Shown here one piece after another: positions 33,489 through 42,131 of a DNA stretch of 64,000 nucleotides (the stretch's first letter is position 1; each line of letters begins with the position of its first letter). The stretch is from NCBI RefSeq assembly GCF_000420725.1, contig NZ_ATVM01000002.1, forward strand, positions 62,001 through 126,000, in the 5' to 3' direction. The DNA is from Marinococcus halotolerans DSM 16375 (GTDB lineage Bacteria; Bacillota; Bacilli; Bacillales; Marinococcaceae). A program made the translations under genes and the position numbers. The notes below the pieces were generated by a model. The model was not told where the DNA came from. It saw nothing but the letters and a program-made list of their open reading frames with translations, and made no database searches.

Positions 33489-34283
33489 ATGAGAATATAT
33501 ACGATCGATGCTTTTACGAACGAGGTTTTTTACGGTAATCCGGCAGGCGTATGCCTGCTTGAAGAAACGGAGCAGAAGTCTGAGGCCTGGATGCAGCAGA
33601 CAGCTGCAGAAATGAACCTTTCAGAGACTGCGTTTTTGGTTAAAAAGGGAGATGGCGAATACGGCATACGCTGGTTTACCCCGTCCGCTGAAGTGGATTT
33701 ATGCGGTCATGCGACACTTGCCTCCGCGCACGTGCTGTGGGAAGAGAAGGAAGTGGCCGAAACGCAGAGGATTACGTTTCAAAGCGCGGGCGGGCCTTTG
33801 GCTGCTTTTCTAAAAGAAGGATCTATTTGGCTTGATTTTCCATCGGAGCCGCCGGAGCCTGCGCCTTTAAATGAAGAACTTCTAGAGGCGCTTGGAGTGG
33901 AGACGCCTGCCGTGGAGCAGAACCGGATGGACGTTGTTGTAGAGGTCGATTCCGAGGAGGCGCTTCGAAATATCGTACCGGATATGGAAGCATTAGCAGA
34001 GCATACAACACGCGGATGCATAGTTACGTCTTTATCGGAAGAGGAAGGAATCGACTTTGTGTCACGCTGCTTCTTTCCAGCCATTGGAGTGGATGAGGAT
34101 CCGGTGACGGGCTCGGCGCACTGTGCCCTCGGCCCGTATTGGGCAAAACGGATGGCAAAGCAGCGCTTCACGGCCAAACAGGCGAGTAAACGAGAAGGGA
34201 TTGTGGAGGTGGAAATGCACCGAAGCCGCTGTCACATCGGAGGACGTGCAGTAACTGTTATGAAGGGCGAGTGGCTGGCCTGA
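33489..34283 (+). CDS. PhzF family isomerase-like protein
   Basis: A 264-residue PhzF/DapF-fold protein. YTIDAFTNEVFYGNPAGVC (near residues 4-22), the catalytic Glu in MNLSETAFL (near 45), DLCGHATLASAHV (near 70), and DPVTGSAHCALGPYW (near 200) are family signatures. Members catalyse metal-free isomerisations or are uncharacterised. The start at 33489 follows AAGGAGAAAAAAC; the longer frame to 33417 has no site. Monocistronic; substrate unknown. Confidence 0.88.
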   Translation: MRIYTIDAFTNEVFYGNPAGVCLLEETEQKSEAWMQQTAAEMNLSETAFLVKKGDGEYGIRWFTPSAEVDLCGHATLASAHVLWEEKEVAETQRITFQSAGGPLAAFLKEGSIWLDFPSEPPEPAPLNEELLEALGVETPAVEQNRMDVVVEVDSEEALRNIVPDMEALAEHTTRGCIVTSLSEEEGIDFVSRCFFPAIGVDEDPVTGSAHCALGPYWAKRMAKQRFTAKQASKREGIVEVEMHRSRCHIGGRAVTVMKGEWLA

Positions 34284-34310
34284 TAGTGTCTAAAGAGAAC
34301 CGAATCCAGA

Positions 34311-34351
34311 AATAAAAGCGGACGCCTGTTGACCGGGCGTCCGCTTTTATT
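34311..34351. terminator. Bidirectional terminator overlapping the ubiX stop codon
   Basis: AATAAAAGCGGACGCC pairs with GGCGTCCGCTTTTATT. The ubiX stop (34347-34349) lies inside the stem. Confidence 0.9.
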
Positions 34352-34922
34352 TGGGCTTCGAAGATGATATGCCTTCCCATCGTTCAGCTTCCTCCATATG
34401 AATGCCAAACTGGTCGAGCGTGCGGTAGGCAATATGGTCGACAAGTTCATTGATATCCGCCGGCTGATTGTAAAAGGCAGGCATCGGAGGAGCAATGGTT
34501 ACACCGAGCCTGGAAAGGGCGAGCATGTTTTCCAGGTGGATGGTGTTAAGAGGCGTTTCCCGCGTCATCAACAGCAGGTGCTTGCGCTCTTTTAAAACGA
34601 CGTCCGCAGCGCGGGCAATAAGGTTATCCGCAAAGCCGTGACGGATGGAGGCGGTCGTTTTCATGCTGCACGGAGCGATAATCATGCCTTCGGTACGAAA
34701 GGAGCCGCTGGATATGCGGGCGGCCTGATCCTTCGAGGAATACGAAACGTCAGCCAGTGCCTCCACCTGGGAGGTGGTGTACGAAGTTTCAAGCGGAATA
34801 GTAGCCTTTGCCCAGGAGGATAAAATCAGATGGGTTTCGATGTCGGTAGATTTTAATATTTCGAGCAGACGAATGCCAAAAATGGCGCCCGTTGCGCCGG
34901 TTATACCAATAATTAATTTCAA
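34347..34922 (-). CDS. ubiX: UbiX/Pad1-type flavin prenyltransferase
   Basis: A 191-residue flavoprotein that prenylates FMN to give the cofactor for UbiD decarboxylases. The fold signature IIGITGATGAIFGIRLLEIL (near residues 3-22), the SSWAK segment, IIAPCSMKTTASIRHGFADN (near 95) and LMTRETPLNTIHLENM (near 125) match. Start is taken at TTG 34922, six bases after AAGGAGG. No ubiD-like gene lies in the window, so the prenylated FMN must serve an enzyme elsewhere. Confidence 0.9.
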   Translation of the reverse strand: MKLIIGITGATGAIFGIRLLEILKSTDIETHLILSSWAKATIPLETSYTTSQVEALADVSYSSKDQAARISSGSFRTEGMIIAPCSMKTTASIRHGFADNLIARAADVVLKERKHLLLMTRETPLNTIHLENMLALSRLGVTIAPPMPAFYNQPADINELVDHIAYRTLDQFGIHMEEAERWEGISSSKPK

Positions 34923-35256
34923 AAAAGAACCTCCTTCATACAGGCCGTCGGAAGACCCTGTTCGCTCGTTTGATTGTATCATGAGTTAAAGTGGATACGC
35001 ATGAAGAAGGTATTCGGGTCAGGAGCTGCAGCGTCTTTCGATTGCTTCCTTTAAACCATTAATGTCAGAAAATATACGTTTCATATGGAATAAATCACCT
35101 ATTTTTAGTAATGATGCACAGAGAAAATAATAAATTTGTGTGATGATAAACAATGATCCGGTGCATGTATCTCCGATAAAATAAAATTAATCATTAAACG
35201 AATGAATAAATAAAGAAGTCATGAATTGTTCGTTTTTTATTTAGGAGGGAACTATT

Positions 35257-36651
35257 ATGCAGGCACGGCAGGATCTGAGGCCAATTACTAATGAAAAAGA
35301 AAGAATCCTCGGCCCGAAAGCTTACGTGGCGATGTGGTGGGGTGATACCATCATGATCGGTACATTCATGCTCGGTTCGAGTCTGATTCCGCCGTTTGGC
35401 GACCTGAACCTTTACCAGGCAGGCGCGGCACTGCTTCTTGCCAATATTATGGCTGCTCTGTTGTTTTCATTAAATGGATATGTAGGGTGGAAGCACGGGA
35501 TTCCGATGGTGGTCCAGCTTCGTTCGTCCTTTGGCCCGATCGGCTCAAGAATCCCCGCCCTTTTGCGCAGTATACCGGCTTTGTTCTGGTTCGGGATCCA
35601 GACGTGGCTCGGGGCGCAGGCGTTGAATCAGATTGCCTCGGGCTTTATAGGCTTTGAAAACGTATGGGTGTGGTTTTTCGGCTTTCAGGCGCTGCAGATT
35701 TTCCTTTCGGCTAAAGGCATTGAATCCATCAAATGGGTCGAAATTGTCGGCTCTGTAATTATAATGGGCGGTATCATCTACTTAATTTTCCTGTTCTTAA
35801 CAACGTTTGGATTTGAAGTGCAGGCAGCCGCAAATGTGGACGGCTCCTGGGGCATTCCGCTCTGGCTGGCAATGACCGTTCTGGTGGGACAGTTTGCCGC
35901 TCTTTTAATCAACGTCTCGGACTACACAAGATACCTGCCGAAAAAGACAAAGACGTCCACCTATATTAATGCCCATCTTGTCGGCATGGTGCCGCCAAGC
36001 ATTCTGCTTCCCTTTATCGGGATGCTCGGGGCGGCCGCGGTTGGCATCTGGAATCCGATTGATGTAATTTCCGAGTATATTCCTTCCACTGTCGCAAGCA
36101 TCATTGTATTGGTTTTTATCGCTATTGCCCAGGTGACCACGAACTTAATGGCCAATATTATGCCCCCGGCGCTCGTGGCGATGGATCTGTTCAAAATTTC
36201 GTGGGCGAAGTCATGTATTATCATCGGCATACTCGCCACGTTCACATGCCCGTGGTGGCTGATGAACGCTGCTTATTTCACCACCTTTATTGCAATTGTC
36301 TCCGCCTTTTTAGGACCGGTGTTCGGCGTGATGATTGCAGACTTCTTTTTCGTGCATAAACGCAACTACAACGTGGCAGCGCTGTACGAAAAGAACAAGC
36401 TGTTTCAGGCTTTTAAAGGATGGAACCCGGCTGCCATCATTTCCATCGCTGTTGGTACTGGCATCTCCTTTATTAATATCGATGGCTCCTGGTTTATCGG
36501 CGGAGTGCCGGCGCTTTTACTTTATACTGTATTAATGAAATACTGGATCGCTGGGCACGAACCGTACGTTCAGGAAGGAATGAACCAGAGCTTCAGCGAA
36601 GAAGAGATCGGGGACGAAAAACCAGTTCCACAGTGGATAAAGGATTCGTAA
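35257..36651 (+). CDS. NCS1 family cytosine/purine (or related) permease
   Basis: A 464-residue nucleobase:cation symporter-1 with twelve predicted helices. WWGDTIMIGTFMLGSSLIPP (near residues 27-46), GIPMVVQLRSSFGPIGSRIPA (near 80-100), and INVSDYTRYLPKKT (near 213-226) are NCS1 signatures. It should import a nucleobase or hydantoin-like solute with H+ or Na+. Without adjacent deaminase or hydantoinase genes the substrate is uncertain, though the xanthine dehydrogenase operon shows active purine use. Start follows AGGAGGGAACTATT. Confidence 0.88.
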   Translation: MQARQDLRPITNEKERILGPKAYVAMWWGDTIMIGTFMLGSSLIPPFGDLNLYQAGAALLLANIMAALLFSLNGYVGWKHGIPMVVQLRSSFGPIGSRIPALLRSIPALFWFGIQTWLGAQALNQIASGFIGFENVWVWFFGFQALQIFLSAKGIESIKWVEIVGSVIIMGGIIYLIFLFLTTFGFEVQAAANVDGSWGIPLWLAMTVLVGQFAALLINVSDYTRYLPKKTKTSTYINAHLVGMVPPSILLPFIGMLGAAAVGIWNPIDVISEYIPSTVASIIVLVFIAIAQVTTNLMANIMPPALVAMDLFKISWAKSCIIIGILATFTCPWWLMNAAYFTTFIAIVSAFLGPVFGVMIADFFFVHKRNYNVAALYEKNKLFQAFKGWNPAAIISIAVGTGISFINIDGSWFIGGVPALLLYTVLMKYWIAGHEPYVQEGMNQSFSEEEIGDEKPVPQWIKDS

Positions 36652-36658
36652 TACGAGG

Positions 36659-36688
36659 AAAAAGAACAGGCGACGGCCTGTTCTTTTT
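36659..36688 (+). terminator. Terminator of the NCS1 permease gene
   Basis: AAAAAGAACAGGC pairs with GCCTGTTCTTTTT around a short loop. Confidence 0.9.
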
Positions 36689-36739
36689 GTATTTAAATGC
36701 TTGTGTAAGTATAATTATACAATGAGAGGTGGTGAGCAC

Positions 36740-37336
36740 ATGAAAAAATATTTACAGGCAACCTATGATGTTAATTATGATACACAGAGCATTCAGCAGA
36801 AAGCGGCGGAATTGTTTTGTCCAGAAATGAACGAGAAAGAAAAAATAGAAGCTGCCTACCTATTTGTGCGTGATGAAGTCAGCCATTCGTGGGACATTCA
36901 GGGAGAAACGGTTACCCGGAGAGCCTCGGAGGCGTTGAAACACCGTGAGGGGATCTGCTGGTCCAAGTCGCACCTGCTGGCGGCACTTCTCCGCGCGGAA
37001 GGGATACCCTGCGGCTTCTGCTACCAGCGGTTAACGCTCTTTGTGGAACCGGCAGACGGCTACTGTATCCATGCGTTAAATGCCGTCTATCTTAACGAGG
37101 AAGACAGATGGGTGCGGCTGGACGCAAGAGGCAATAAACCAGGCATTGATGCTCAATTTTTTACCGATAAAGAGCAGCTGGCCTTTAGCGTGGAGAAAGC
37201 AAAGGATGAGCGGGACTACCCGGGGATATACGCGGACCCCCCGACAGAGCTTCTGGATGTTCTGGATCGTCACGAGGACCCGGTGTATATGTATCGGTAT
37301 GCGCTTCCCGAGTCGTTGTCTGTTAAAATGAATTAA
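36740..37336 (+). CDS. Transglutaminase-like cysteine protease superfamily protein
   Basis: A 198-residue soluble transglutaminase-core protein. The catalytic triad is visible: Cys in EGICWSKSHLLAALLR (near residue 73), His in CIHALNAVYL (near 112) and Asp in VRLDARGNKPG (near 130). Bacterial members act as proteases or amidases and often have no known substrate. Start MKKYLQ at 36740 follows GAGAGGTGGTGAGC. No signal peptide, so cytoplasmic. Monocistronic. Confidence 0.85.
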   Translation: MKKYLQATYDVNYDTQSIQQKAAELFCPEMNEKEKIEAAYLFVRDEVSHSWDIQGETVTRRASEALKHREGICWSKSHLLAALLRAEGIPCGFCYQRLTLFVEPADGYCIHALNAVYLNEEDRWVRLDARGNKPGIDAQFFTDKEQLAFSVEKAKDERDYPGIYADPPTELLDVLDRHEDPVYMYRYALPESLSVKMN

Positions 37337-37341
37337 AGAGA

Positions 37342-37370
37342 AGCCAGTCCTGTAGAGACACAGGCTGGTT
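37342..37370 (+). terminator. Terminator of the transglutaminase-like gene
   Basis: An 11-bp imperfect stem (GCCAG-CCTGT with ACAGG-CTGGT) followed by TTTTTT. Confidence 0.85.
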
Positions 37371-37471
37371 TTTTGTGCCGGGGGTTCCGTTCGGCGTGTA
37401 TAGGGCTTATGATTTGTGGCATTCGGGTAAAATAAAAGTAGTTAAAGAAGCAGAAGCAGGAGGGGGAGTCT

Positions 37472-38746
37472 ATGGATTACTGGTACTACAGACAGAACGA
37501 GGAAGAGCATGGCCCGCTGTCGAGTGCGCAGATGCGGGCGTTAATCGATGAAAAGCAAATTGGCGCTAAAACGCTGGTATGGTCGGAAGCCACCGGGGGT
37601 CGCTGGCTTTCGCTCAGCCGCACGATCCTCGCCGAAACGCTTATAGAAGAAGAGCATCCGGGCGACCAGGCGAGAAGTGCCTTTATCCGTGCTTCGACCC
37701 GGATTAATCAATATGTCGGGGAAGAAGGGTCGGCAGATTTTCATTTGAAAAATTTGTTTTCTGACGTGTTCAAGCGGCATACGAGAGAGGAAGCAGAGCT
37801 GGTGTTTATTTCCGGCACGTCTCTTACCACGCCAAACGAGCAGGAAATCCCACTTTCGTGGCCCAAGCCGTGGCTGTTTTCGCGCGTGCTTCTGGTGCTT
37901 GTGATAACATATTTGATTTTGTATGGATGCACGCTGTTTTTCGGCAACGTGCTGACTATCCCAGGCATGATCGCCATCGGTTCATTTGCTGCCCCTTTTG
38001 CGCTCGTTGTATTTTTTTACGAACTGAACGCTCCGAGAAATATCAGTATGCTGCGTGTGCTTCAGATGTTTTTCGTCGGCGGGGTGGCGTCGATTTTTGT
38101 CACGCTGATTTTGTATTCCTTTATCCCCATCGGTGAAATCGGGTTCTTCAGTGCTATCGTTATCGGCGTTGTTGAAGAAGTGGGAAAGCTGATTATTATC
38201 GCATACTTAATAAAGAAAACGCAGGTAAAATATATTCTGAACGGGCTCTTGATCGGTGCTGTTGTGGGGGCAGGCTTCGCTGCCTTTGAATCCGCCGGCT
38301 ATGCGCTTAATTTCGGGCTGCAGTACGGAACCGGCGTAATGATCGATGTTATTTTCGAACGCGGCTGGCTGTCGATTGGCGGGCACGTGGTATGGGGCGC
38401 CATCATCGGTGCTGCTTTACTGCTCGTAAAGCGGGATGAACCGCTCCAGATAAAGCATTTGAGGGACCGGCAGTTTTTGAAAATCTTTATTATTCCGGTG
38501 CTGCTTCATGCAGTATGGGATATGCCGATTGCGTTGGTTCCTGACAGCCGTTTTGTGCAACTGATTTTGATCGCAGTGGCCTGGTATTTGATTTTGACGA
38601 TGATCCAGGCAGGTCTTCGTCAGATAGCAGCCCTGCACACAAATGGAAAGAAGCCGGAACAGCCCGGAGAAGACGGACTCGAAGCCGATACGATGTCCCG
38701 GGGACAGACGATGTCACGAATGGGCCGGAAAGATAAAAAAGAATAA
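37472..38746 (+). CDS. PrsW-like intramembrane protease with N-terminal GYF_2 domain
   Basis: A 424-residue protein. An N-terminal GYF_2 (DUF4339) domain spans about residues 1-50 (YWYYRQNEEEHGPLSSAQM and ATGGRWLSLS). A hydrophilic linker follows to about 125, then eight or so membrane helices with the PrsW metalloprotease motifs: EEVGKL (near 229), FAAFESAGYA (near 270), GHVVWGAIIG (near 310) and HAVWDMP (near 350). In B. subtilis PrsW cleaves the anti-sigma factor RsiW. The GYF_2 domain may dock a partner; that is inference. The tail is charged. Start follows AGGAGGGGGAGTC. It is 15 bp from the nei-like gene, so likely cotranscribed. Confidence 0.88.
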   Translation: MDYWYYRQNEEEHGPLSSAQMRALIDEKQIGAKTLVWSEATGGRWLSLSRTILAETLIEEEHPGDQARSAFIRASTRINQYVGEEGSADFHLKNLFSDVFKRHTREEAELVFISGTSLTTPNEQEIPLSWPKPWLFSRVLLVLVITYLILYGCTLFFGNVLTIPGMIAIGSFAAPFALVVFFYELNAPRNISMLRVLQMFFVGGVASIFVTLILYSFIPIGEIGFFSAIVIGVVEEVGKLIIIAYLIKKTQVKYILNGLLIGAVVGAGFAAFESAGYALNFGLQYGTGVMIDVIFERGWLSIGGHVVWGAIIGAALLLVKRDEPLQIKHLRDRQFLKIFIIPVLLHAVWDMPIALVPDSRFVQLILIAVAWYLILTMIQAGLRQIAALHTNGKKPEQPGEDGLEADTMSRGQTMSRMGRKDKKE

Positions 38747-38761
38747 GGAGCGAACAGCGAC

Positions 38762-39583
38762 ATGCCGGAAGGACCAGAGATACGGCGGGAAGCCGATAAG
38801 GTGGAAAAAGCCCTGCAAAAAGGGCCGGTCATCGAGATGTACACAGCATTTGAACGATTAAAGGCTTACGAAAATCTGCTTTCAGGATCAGAGGTCAACG
38901 AGGTGGCAACAAAAGGGAAAGCGATGCTCATTCACTTGAGCAGCGGCTATACCATTTATTCCCACAATCAGCTGTACGGAAGATGGTATGTTAAAAACAG
39001 CTACACGTACCCGAAAACAAACCGCAAGCTTCGTCTGGCCCTGCACAATGAAAAGCAGTCTGCCCTGTTGTACAGCGCCTCGGATGTGGAAATTATGCCG
39101 ACAGAAGAAATCGGGGACCACCCGTTTGTCTCAAAGGTCGGGCCGGATCCGCTCAGCGAGAAAGTAACAACGGAGATGATTGTGGAACGCGCTTTGGATA
39201 GGAGGTTTCGGAACCGGCGACTGACCTCCCTTTTGCTTGACCAGCACTTTATCGGCGGTATCGGTAATTACCTTCGCAGTGAAATACTGTTTGCCGCCGG
39301 CATATATCCGGAGAAGCGGCCGGCTGATTTAAGTGACGGGCAGGTCCACCAGGTGGCGGAAGCACTCCTTTTATTAATGAATCGTTCCTATAAATATAAA
39401 GGAGTAACGACCGATGAGACAGTGGTTGAGCGGGCGAAGGCAGAAGGAAAAACGTACAGCGAATACCGGCACTGGGTGTTTAATCGCGGCGGGCAGCCAT
39501 GCCGGGTGGACGGGACGGAAATTATACGCTTCACTGCTGGTTCAAGGCGCTGCTACTACTGCCCGACCTGCCAGTCAGGATAA
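38762..39583 (+). CDS. nei: Endonuclease VIII-like DNA glycosylase (Fpg/Nei family)
   Basis: A 273-residue base-excision repair enzyme. The N-terminus PEGPEIRREADKV carries the catalytic Pro2 and Glu3; Lys of GKAMLIH (near residue 52) is the usual beta-clamp Lys. The helix-two-turn-helix HFIGGIGNYLRSEILF (near 161-176) and a C-terminal zinc finger with Cys in GQPCRV, RRCYYCPTC follow. PEGPEIR rather than PELPEVE fits Nei more than Fpg. It likely removes oxidised pyrimidines. Start follows AAGGAGCG and lies 15 bp after the PrsW gene. Confidence 0.88.
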   Translation: MPEGPEIRREADKVEKALQKGPVIEMYTAFERLKAYENLLSGSEVNEVATKGKAMLIHLSSGYTIYSHNQLYGRWYVKNSYTYPKTNRKLRLALHNEKQSALLYSASDVEIMPTEEIGDHPFVSKVGPDPLSEKVTTEMIVERALDRRFRNRRLTSLLLDQHFIGGIGNYLRSEILFAAGIYPEKRPADLSDGQVHQVAEALLLLMNRSYKYKGVTTDETVVERAKAEGKTYSEYRHWVFNRGGQPCRVDGTEIIRFTAGSRRCYYCPTCQSG

Positions 39584-39669
39584 AAGCCAGAGCCGCCGTC
39601 ACCTTCGTTTGAAAAAAAGGACAGCTCCCTGCATAATAAATATGTTATTAAACATAAGTATTTGCAGCA

Positions 39670-41283
39670 GTGATGGGGGATATGGTGGGGGAAAAGCAAA
39701 CTAAACCGTTAAAGCTTGTAACATGGATTACCTTGTTAATTTCTACAGTGATGCTTATTGCGCTTTGCATTACCGGTATCATTGTCGCCGTGGATACGGC
39801 TGACGATGTCCGGGATCAGCAGGCGGAAAAAGCACTGAATATTGCCGAGGCTGTCAGCCGTTCACCGGAAGCAGCACAAGCGCTGCAGGCCGGCGAACAG
39901 GGAGGCAGCCTACAGGAATATACAAAAGAAGTGCAGGAAGCAACGAACATGGAATATGTGGTTGTTATGGATATGAACAGCGTGCGCTATACGCATCCCC
40001 GTGAGGACCGGATCGGTGAGCAGTTCGCGGGCGGTGATGAGGCGAAGGCGTTAAACGGCCGCACATACGTATCCACGGCTGAAGGGACGCTGGGTGTTTC
40101 CATGCGGGCGTTTGTACCGGTGATGAATGGCGGAGAGCAGATCGGTGTTACCTCAGTGGGCATTCTGACTGACAGCATTCAGGAAGACATCTGGGCAGAT
40201 CAGCAGACGCTTGTTCTTGGCAGCGGTATCGGGCTGGCTGCCGGCGTGGTCGGTGCCTTCTGGCTCGCCCGCCGGATCAAAAAAACGATGCACGGACTCG
40301 AGCCGATTGAAATATCGCAGGTGCTTGAACAGCGTGAGGCAATTATGTCCTCCGTGCGGGAAGGGGTGCTTGCTGTCAACAGCAGCGGCACAGTGATTCT
40401 GGCCAACGACGCGGCCAGGGAGCTGTTTGCGGAAGCCGGTGCCGAAGAAGACCCGATGGGCAAGGATATATCTTATTTCTTTGCCGATTCTCTCCTGAAA
40501 AGAGTGCTGGAGACACAAGAGCAGGAGCTCGACCAGGTCCAGCAGCTGAACGACGTGGAAATTATCGTAAGCTGCATGCCGGTTGTTTCAAATACGACCC
40601 TGCTCGGAGCTGTGGCAACTTTTCGCAACAAAGACGAGCTGACACGGCTCGTCGAGCAGCTGTCCGGAGCCAGGACCTACGCAGAAACGCTCCGGGCCCA
40701 GTCCCATGAGTTTATGAACAAGCTTCACGTCATTTCGGCCATGATCCAGACGGAGTCGTATGAAGAGCTCGATGACTATGTGATGAGCATTTCAAGCAAC
40801 TACCGCCAGGAGGTCGGATGGGTGACCGCGTATGTAAAAGACCCGGTGCTTGCCGGCTATTTAATGAATAAAATATCCAACCTGCAGGAAAACGGGATCG
40901 AAGTGGAGCTTTCCGGGAACGGAATGTGGCCGGCAATGGCCGATCCTGAATGGACCGACCATATGATCACGATTATCGGCAATCTGATCGATAATGCCCG
41001 TGACGCGATGAAGCATACGCCGTCTCCTCATTTATTTATGCATATTTACGAAGAGAACAGCTATCTCGGTTTTCAAATCGAAGATAACGGGCAGGGAATG
41101 GACGAGAAGACCCAGACAGAACTGTTTGCACGGGGGTATTCGACGAAGGGCGAGGGCCGTGGCTTTGGCATGTACAATACGAAGCGATCGCTCGAAACGC
41201 TCGAAGCAGAAGTGTTTATCGATTCCCAGCCGGGGGAAGGGACGGCCTTTGACGTGCAGATACCAATGGAGAAGGAGAACTGA
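39670..41283 (+). CDS. CitA/DcuS-family sensor histidine kinase (C4-dicarboxylate or tartrate sensor)
   Basis: A 537-residue kinase with TM1 near residues 18-40, a periplasmic-type PAS/PDC sensor (about 41-175, with EYVVVMDMNSVRYTHP and RAFVPVMN), TM2 near 177-198, a cytoplasmic PAS (about 215-325), and the SPOB_a-type His box AQSHEFMNKLHVIS (His near 346) with HATPase_c (NLIDNARDAM, DNGQGM, GRGFGMYN). This is the CitA/DcuS/MalK architecture for di- and tricarboxylates. Start is uncertain: GTG 39670, ATG 39673, ATG 39682 and GTG 39685 all compete. It precedes its regulator by one base, and the DASS symporter and D-tartrate dehydratase follow. Confidence 0.9.
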   Translation: MMGDMVGEKQTKPLKLVTWITLLISTVMLIALCITGIIVAVDTADDVRDQQAEKALNIAEAVSRSPEAAQALQAGEQGGSLQEYTKEVQEATNMEYVVVMDMNSVRYTHPREDRIGEQFAGGDEAKALNGRTYVSTAEGTLGVSMRAFVPVMNGGEQIGVTSVGILTDSIQEDIWADQQTLVLGSGIGLAAGVVGAFWLARRIKKTMHGLEPIEISQVLEQREAIMSSVREGVLAVNSSGTVILANDAARELFAEAGAEEDPMGKDISYFFADSLLKRVLETQEQELDQVQQLNDVEIIVSCMPVVSNTTLLGAVATFRNKDELTRLVEQLSGARTYAETLRAQSHEFMNKLHVISAMIQTESYEELDDYVMSISSNYRQEVGWVTAYVKDPVLAGYLMNKISNLQENGIEVELSGNGMWPAMADPEWTDHMITIIGNLIDNARDAMKHTPSPHLFMHIYEENSYLGFQIEDNGQGMDEKTQTELFARGYSTKGEGRGFGMYNTKRSLETLEAEVFIDSQPGEGTAFDVQIPMEKEN

Positions 41284-41284
41284 A

Positions 41285-41995
41285 ATGAGAGTATTAATGG
41301 TCGAAGATGACCCAATGGTAGCTAAATTTAACCGTATGTATGTCGAACGTGTTCCCGGGTTTGACGTAGCGGGGCATGCGGAAAACCTGACGAAGGCAAA
41401 AGAGATGCTTCAAGCAGAAGCGATTGATATCGTGCTTTTGGACGTGTATTTAAATAAAGAAAACGGCCTCGATCTTCTCGAGGAGCTGCGAAAAGAACAG
41501 ATTCCGGTGGACGTGATTGCAATCACGTCGGCTAACGATACCTCTTCGCTGCAGCGGGCCAAACGGCTCGGCTGTACGGATTACCTGATTAAACCGTTTC
41601 ATTTTGAACGTTTCCGGGAAGCGTTAATTAATGTCAAGGAATGGCAGAAGGCGTCCGGAACGAAAAAGGAATGGGGACAGGAGGATGTGGATCAGCTGTT
41701 TTTAGCCAACAAAGGCAACCAGGAGGAGCACGAGCTGCCTAAAGGCCTGACGACAGAAACCTTCCGGATTGTCGGCGAAGAGATACTGCAGCATGCGGGC
41801 AGTACCTTTACGACGCAGGGGCTCGCAGAAAGCACGGGGATATCGAGAGTGTCCGTGCGAAAGTACCTCGCTTTTTTAGAAGGAGAAGGGGTGCTTAAAA
41901 TAACGATGAATTATGCGGGAAGCGGCAGGCCGCTGCAGCAGTACACGATGCCTCCGGAACAGGTGGAAATACTTAAAGACTGGATGGAAAAGTAA
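41285..41995 (+). CDS. CitB/DcuR-family response regulator
   Basis: A 236-residue regulator with a receiver (VEDDPMVAK, Asp in IVLLDVYLN near residue 54, Lys in LIKPFHFE) and a C-terminal CitT-type helix-turn-helix (TTQGLAESTGISRVSVRKYLAFL, near 180-202). Start MRVLMVEDD at 41285 follows GGAGAAGGAGAACTGAA and lies just after the kinase stop. It should activate the downstream carboxylate transporter and dehydratase genes in response to the neighbouring kinase. Confidence 0.92.
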   Translation: MRVLMVEDDPMVAKFNRMYVERVPGFDVAGHAENLTKAKEMLQAEAIDIVLLDVYLNKENGLDLLEELRKEQIPVDVIAITSANDTSSLQRAKRLGCTDYLIKPFHFERFREALINVKEWQKASGTKKEWGQEDVDQLFLANKGNQEEHELPKGLTTETFRIVGEEILQHAGSTFTTQGLAESTGISRVSVRKYLAFLEGEGVLKITMNYAGSGRPLQQYTMPPEQVEILKDWMEK

Positions 41996-42026
41996 GGAAA
42001 ACAGCTGGCAGTTTTGGTTATTTTGT

Positions 42027-42064
42027 TTACAAAAGTATGTGCTTACTTACAAAATGTATACAAA
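42027..42064 (+). promoter_or_regulatory. Candidate regulator-binding repeats upstream of the DASS gene
   Basis: TTACAAAA occurs at 42027-42034 and 42047-42054 and a variant TATACAAA at 42057-42064, spaced 20 and 10 bp. They precede a TATATT-like -10 region. They are good candidates for the CitB-type regulator at 41285, by inference. Confidence 0.4.
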
Positions 42065-42089
42065 GAATCAAAACTTTATTATATTAGTC

Positions 42090-42103
42090 AGCAAGCGCTT
42101 TCA
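42090..42103 (-). promoter_or_regulatory. cre-like site upstream of the DASS gene
   Basis: On the minus strand TGAAAGCGCTTGCT matches cre with two mismatches. It is just downstream of the likely promoter, where CcpA could act as a roadblock. Confidence 0.45.
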
Positions 42104-42131
42104 ATAATCTGAAAAGTAAGAGGTGAGAAGG

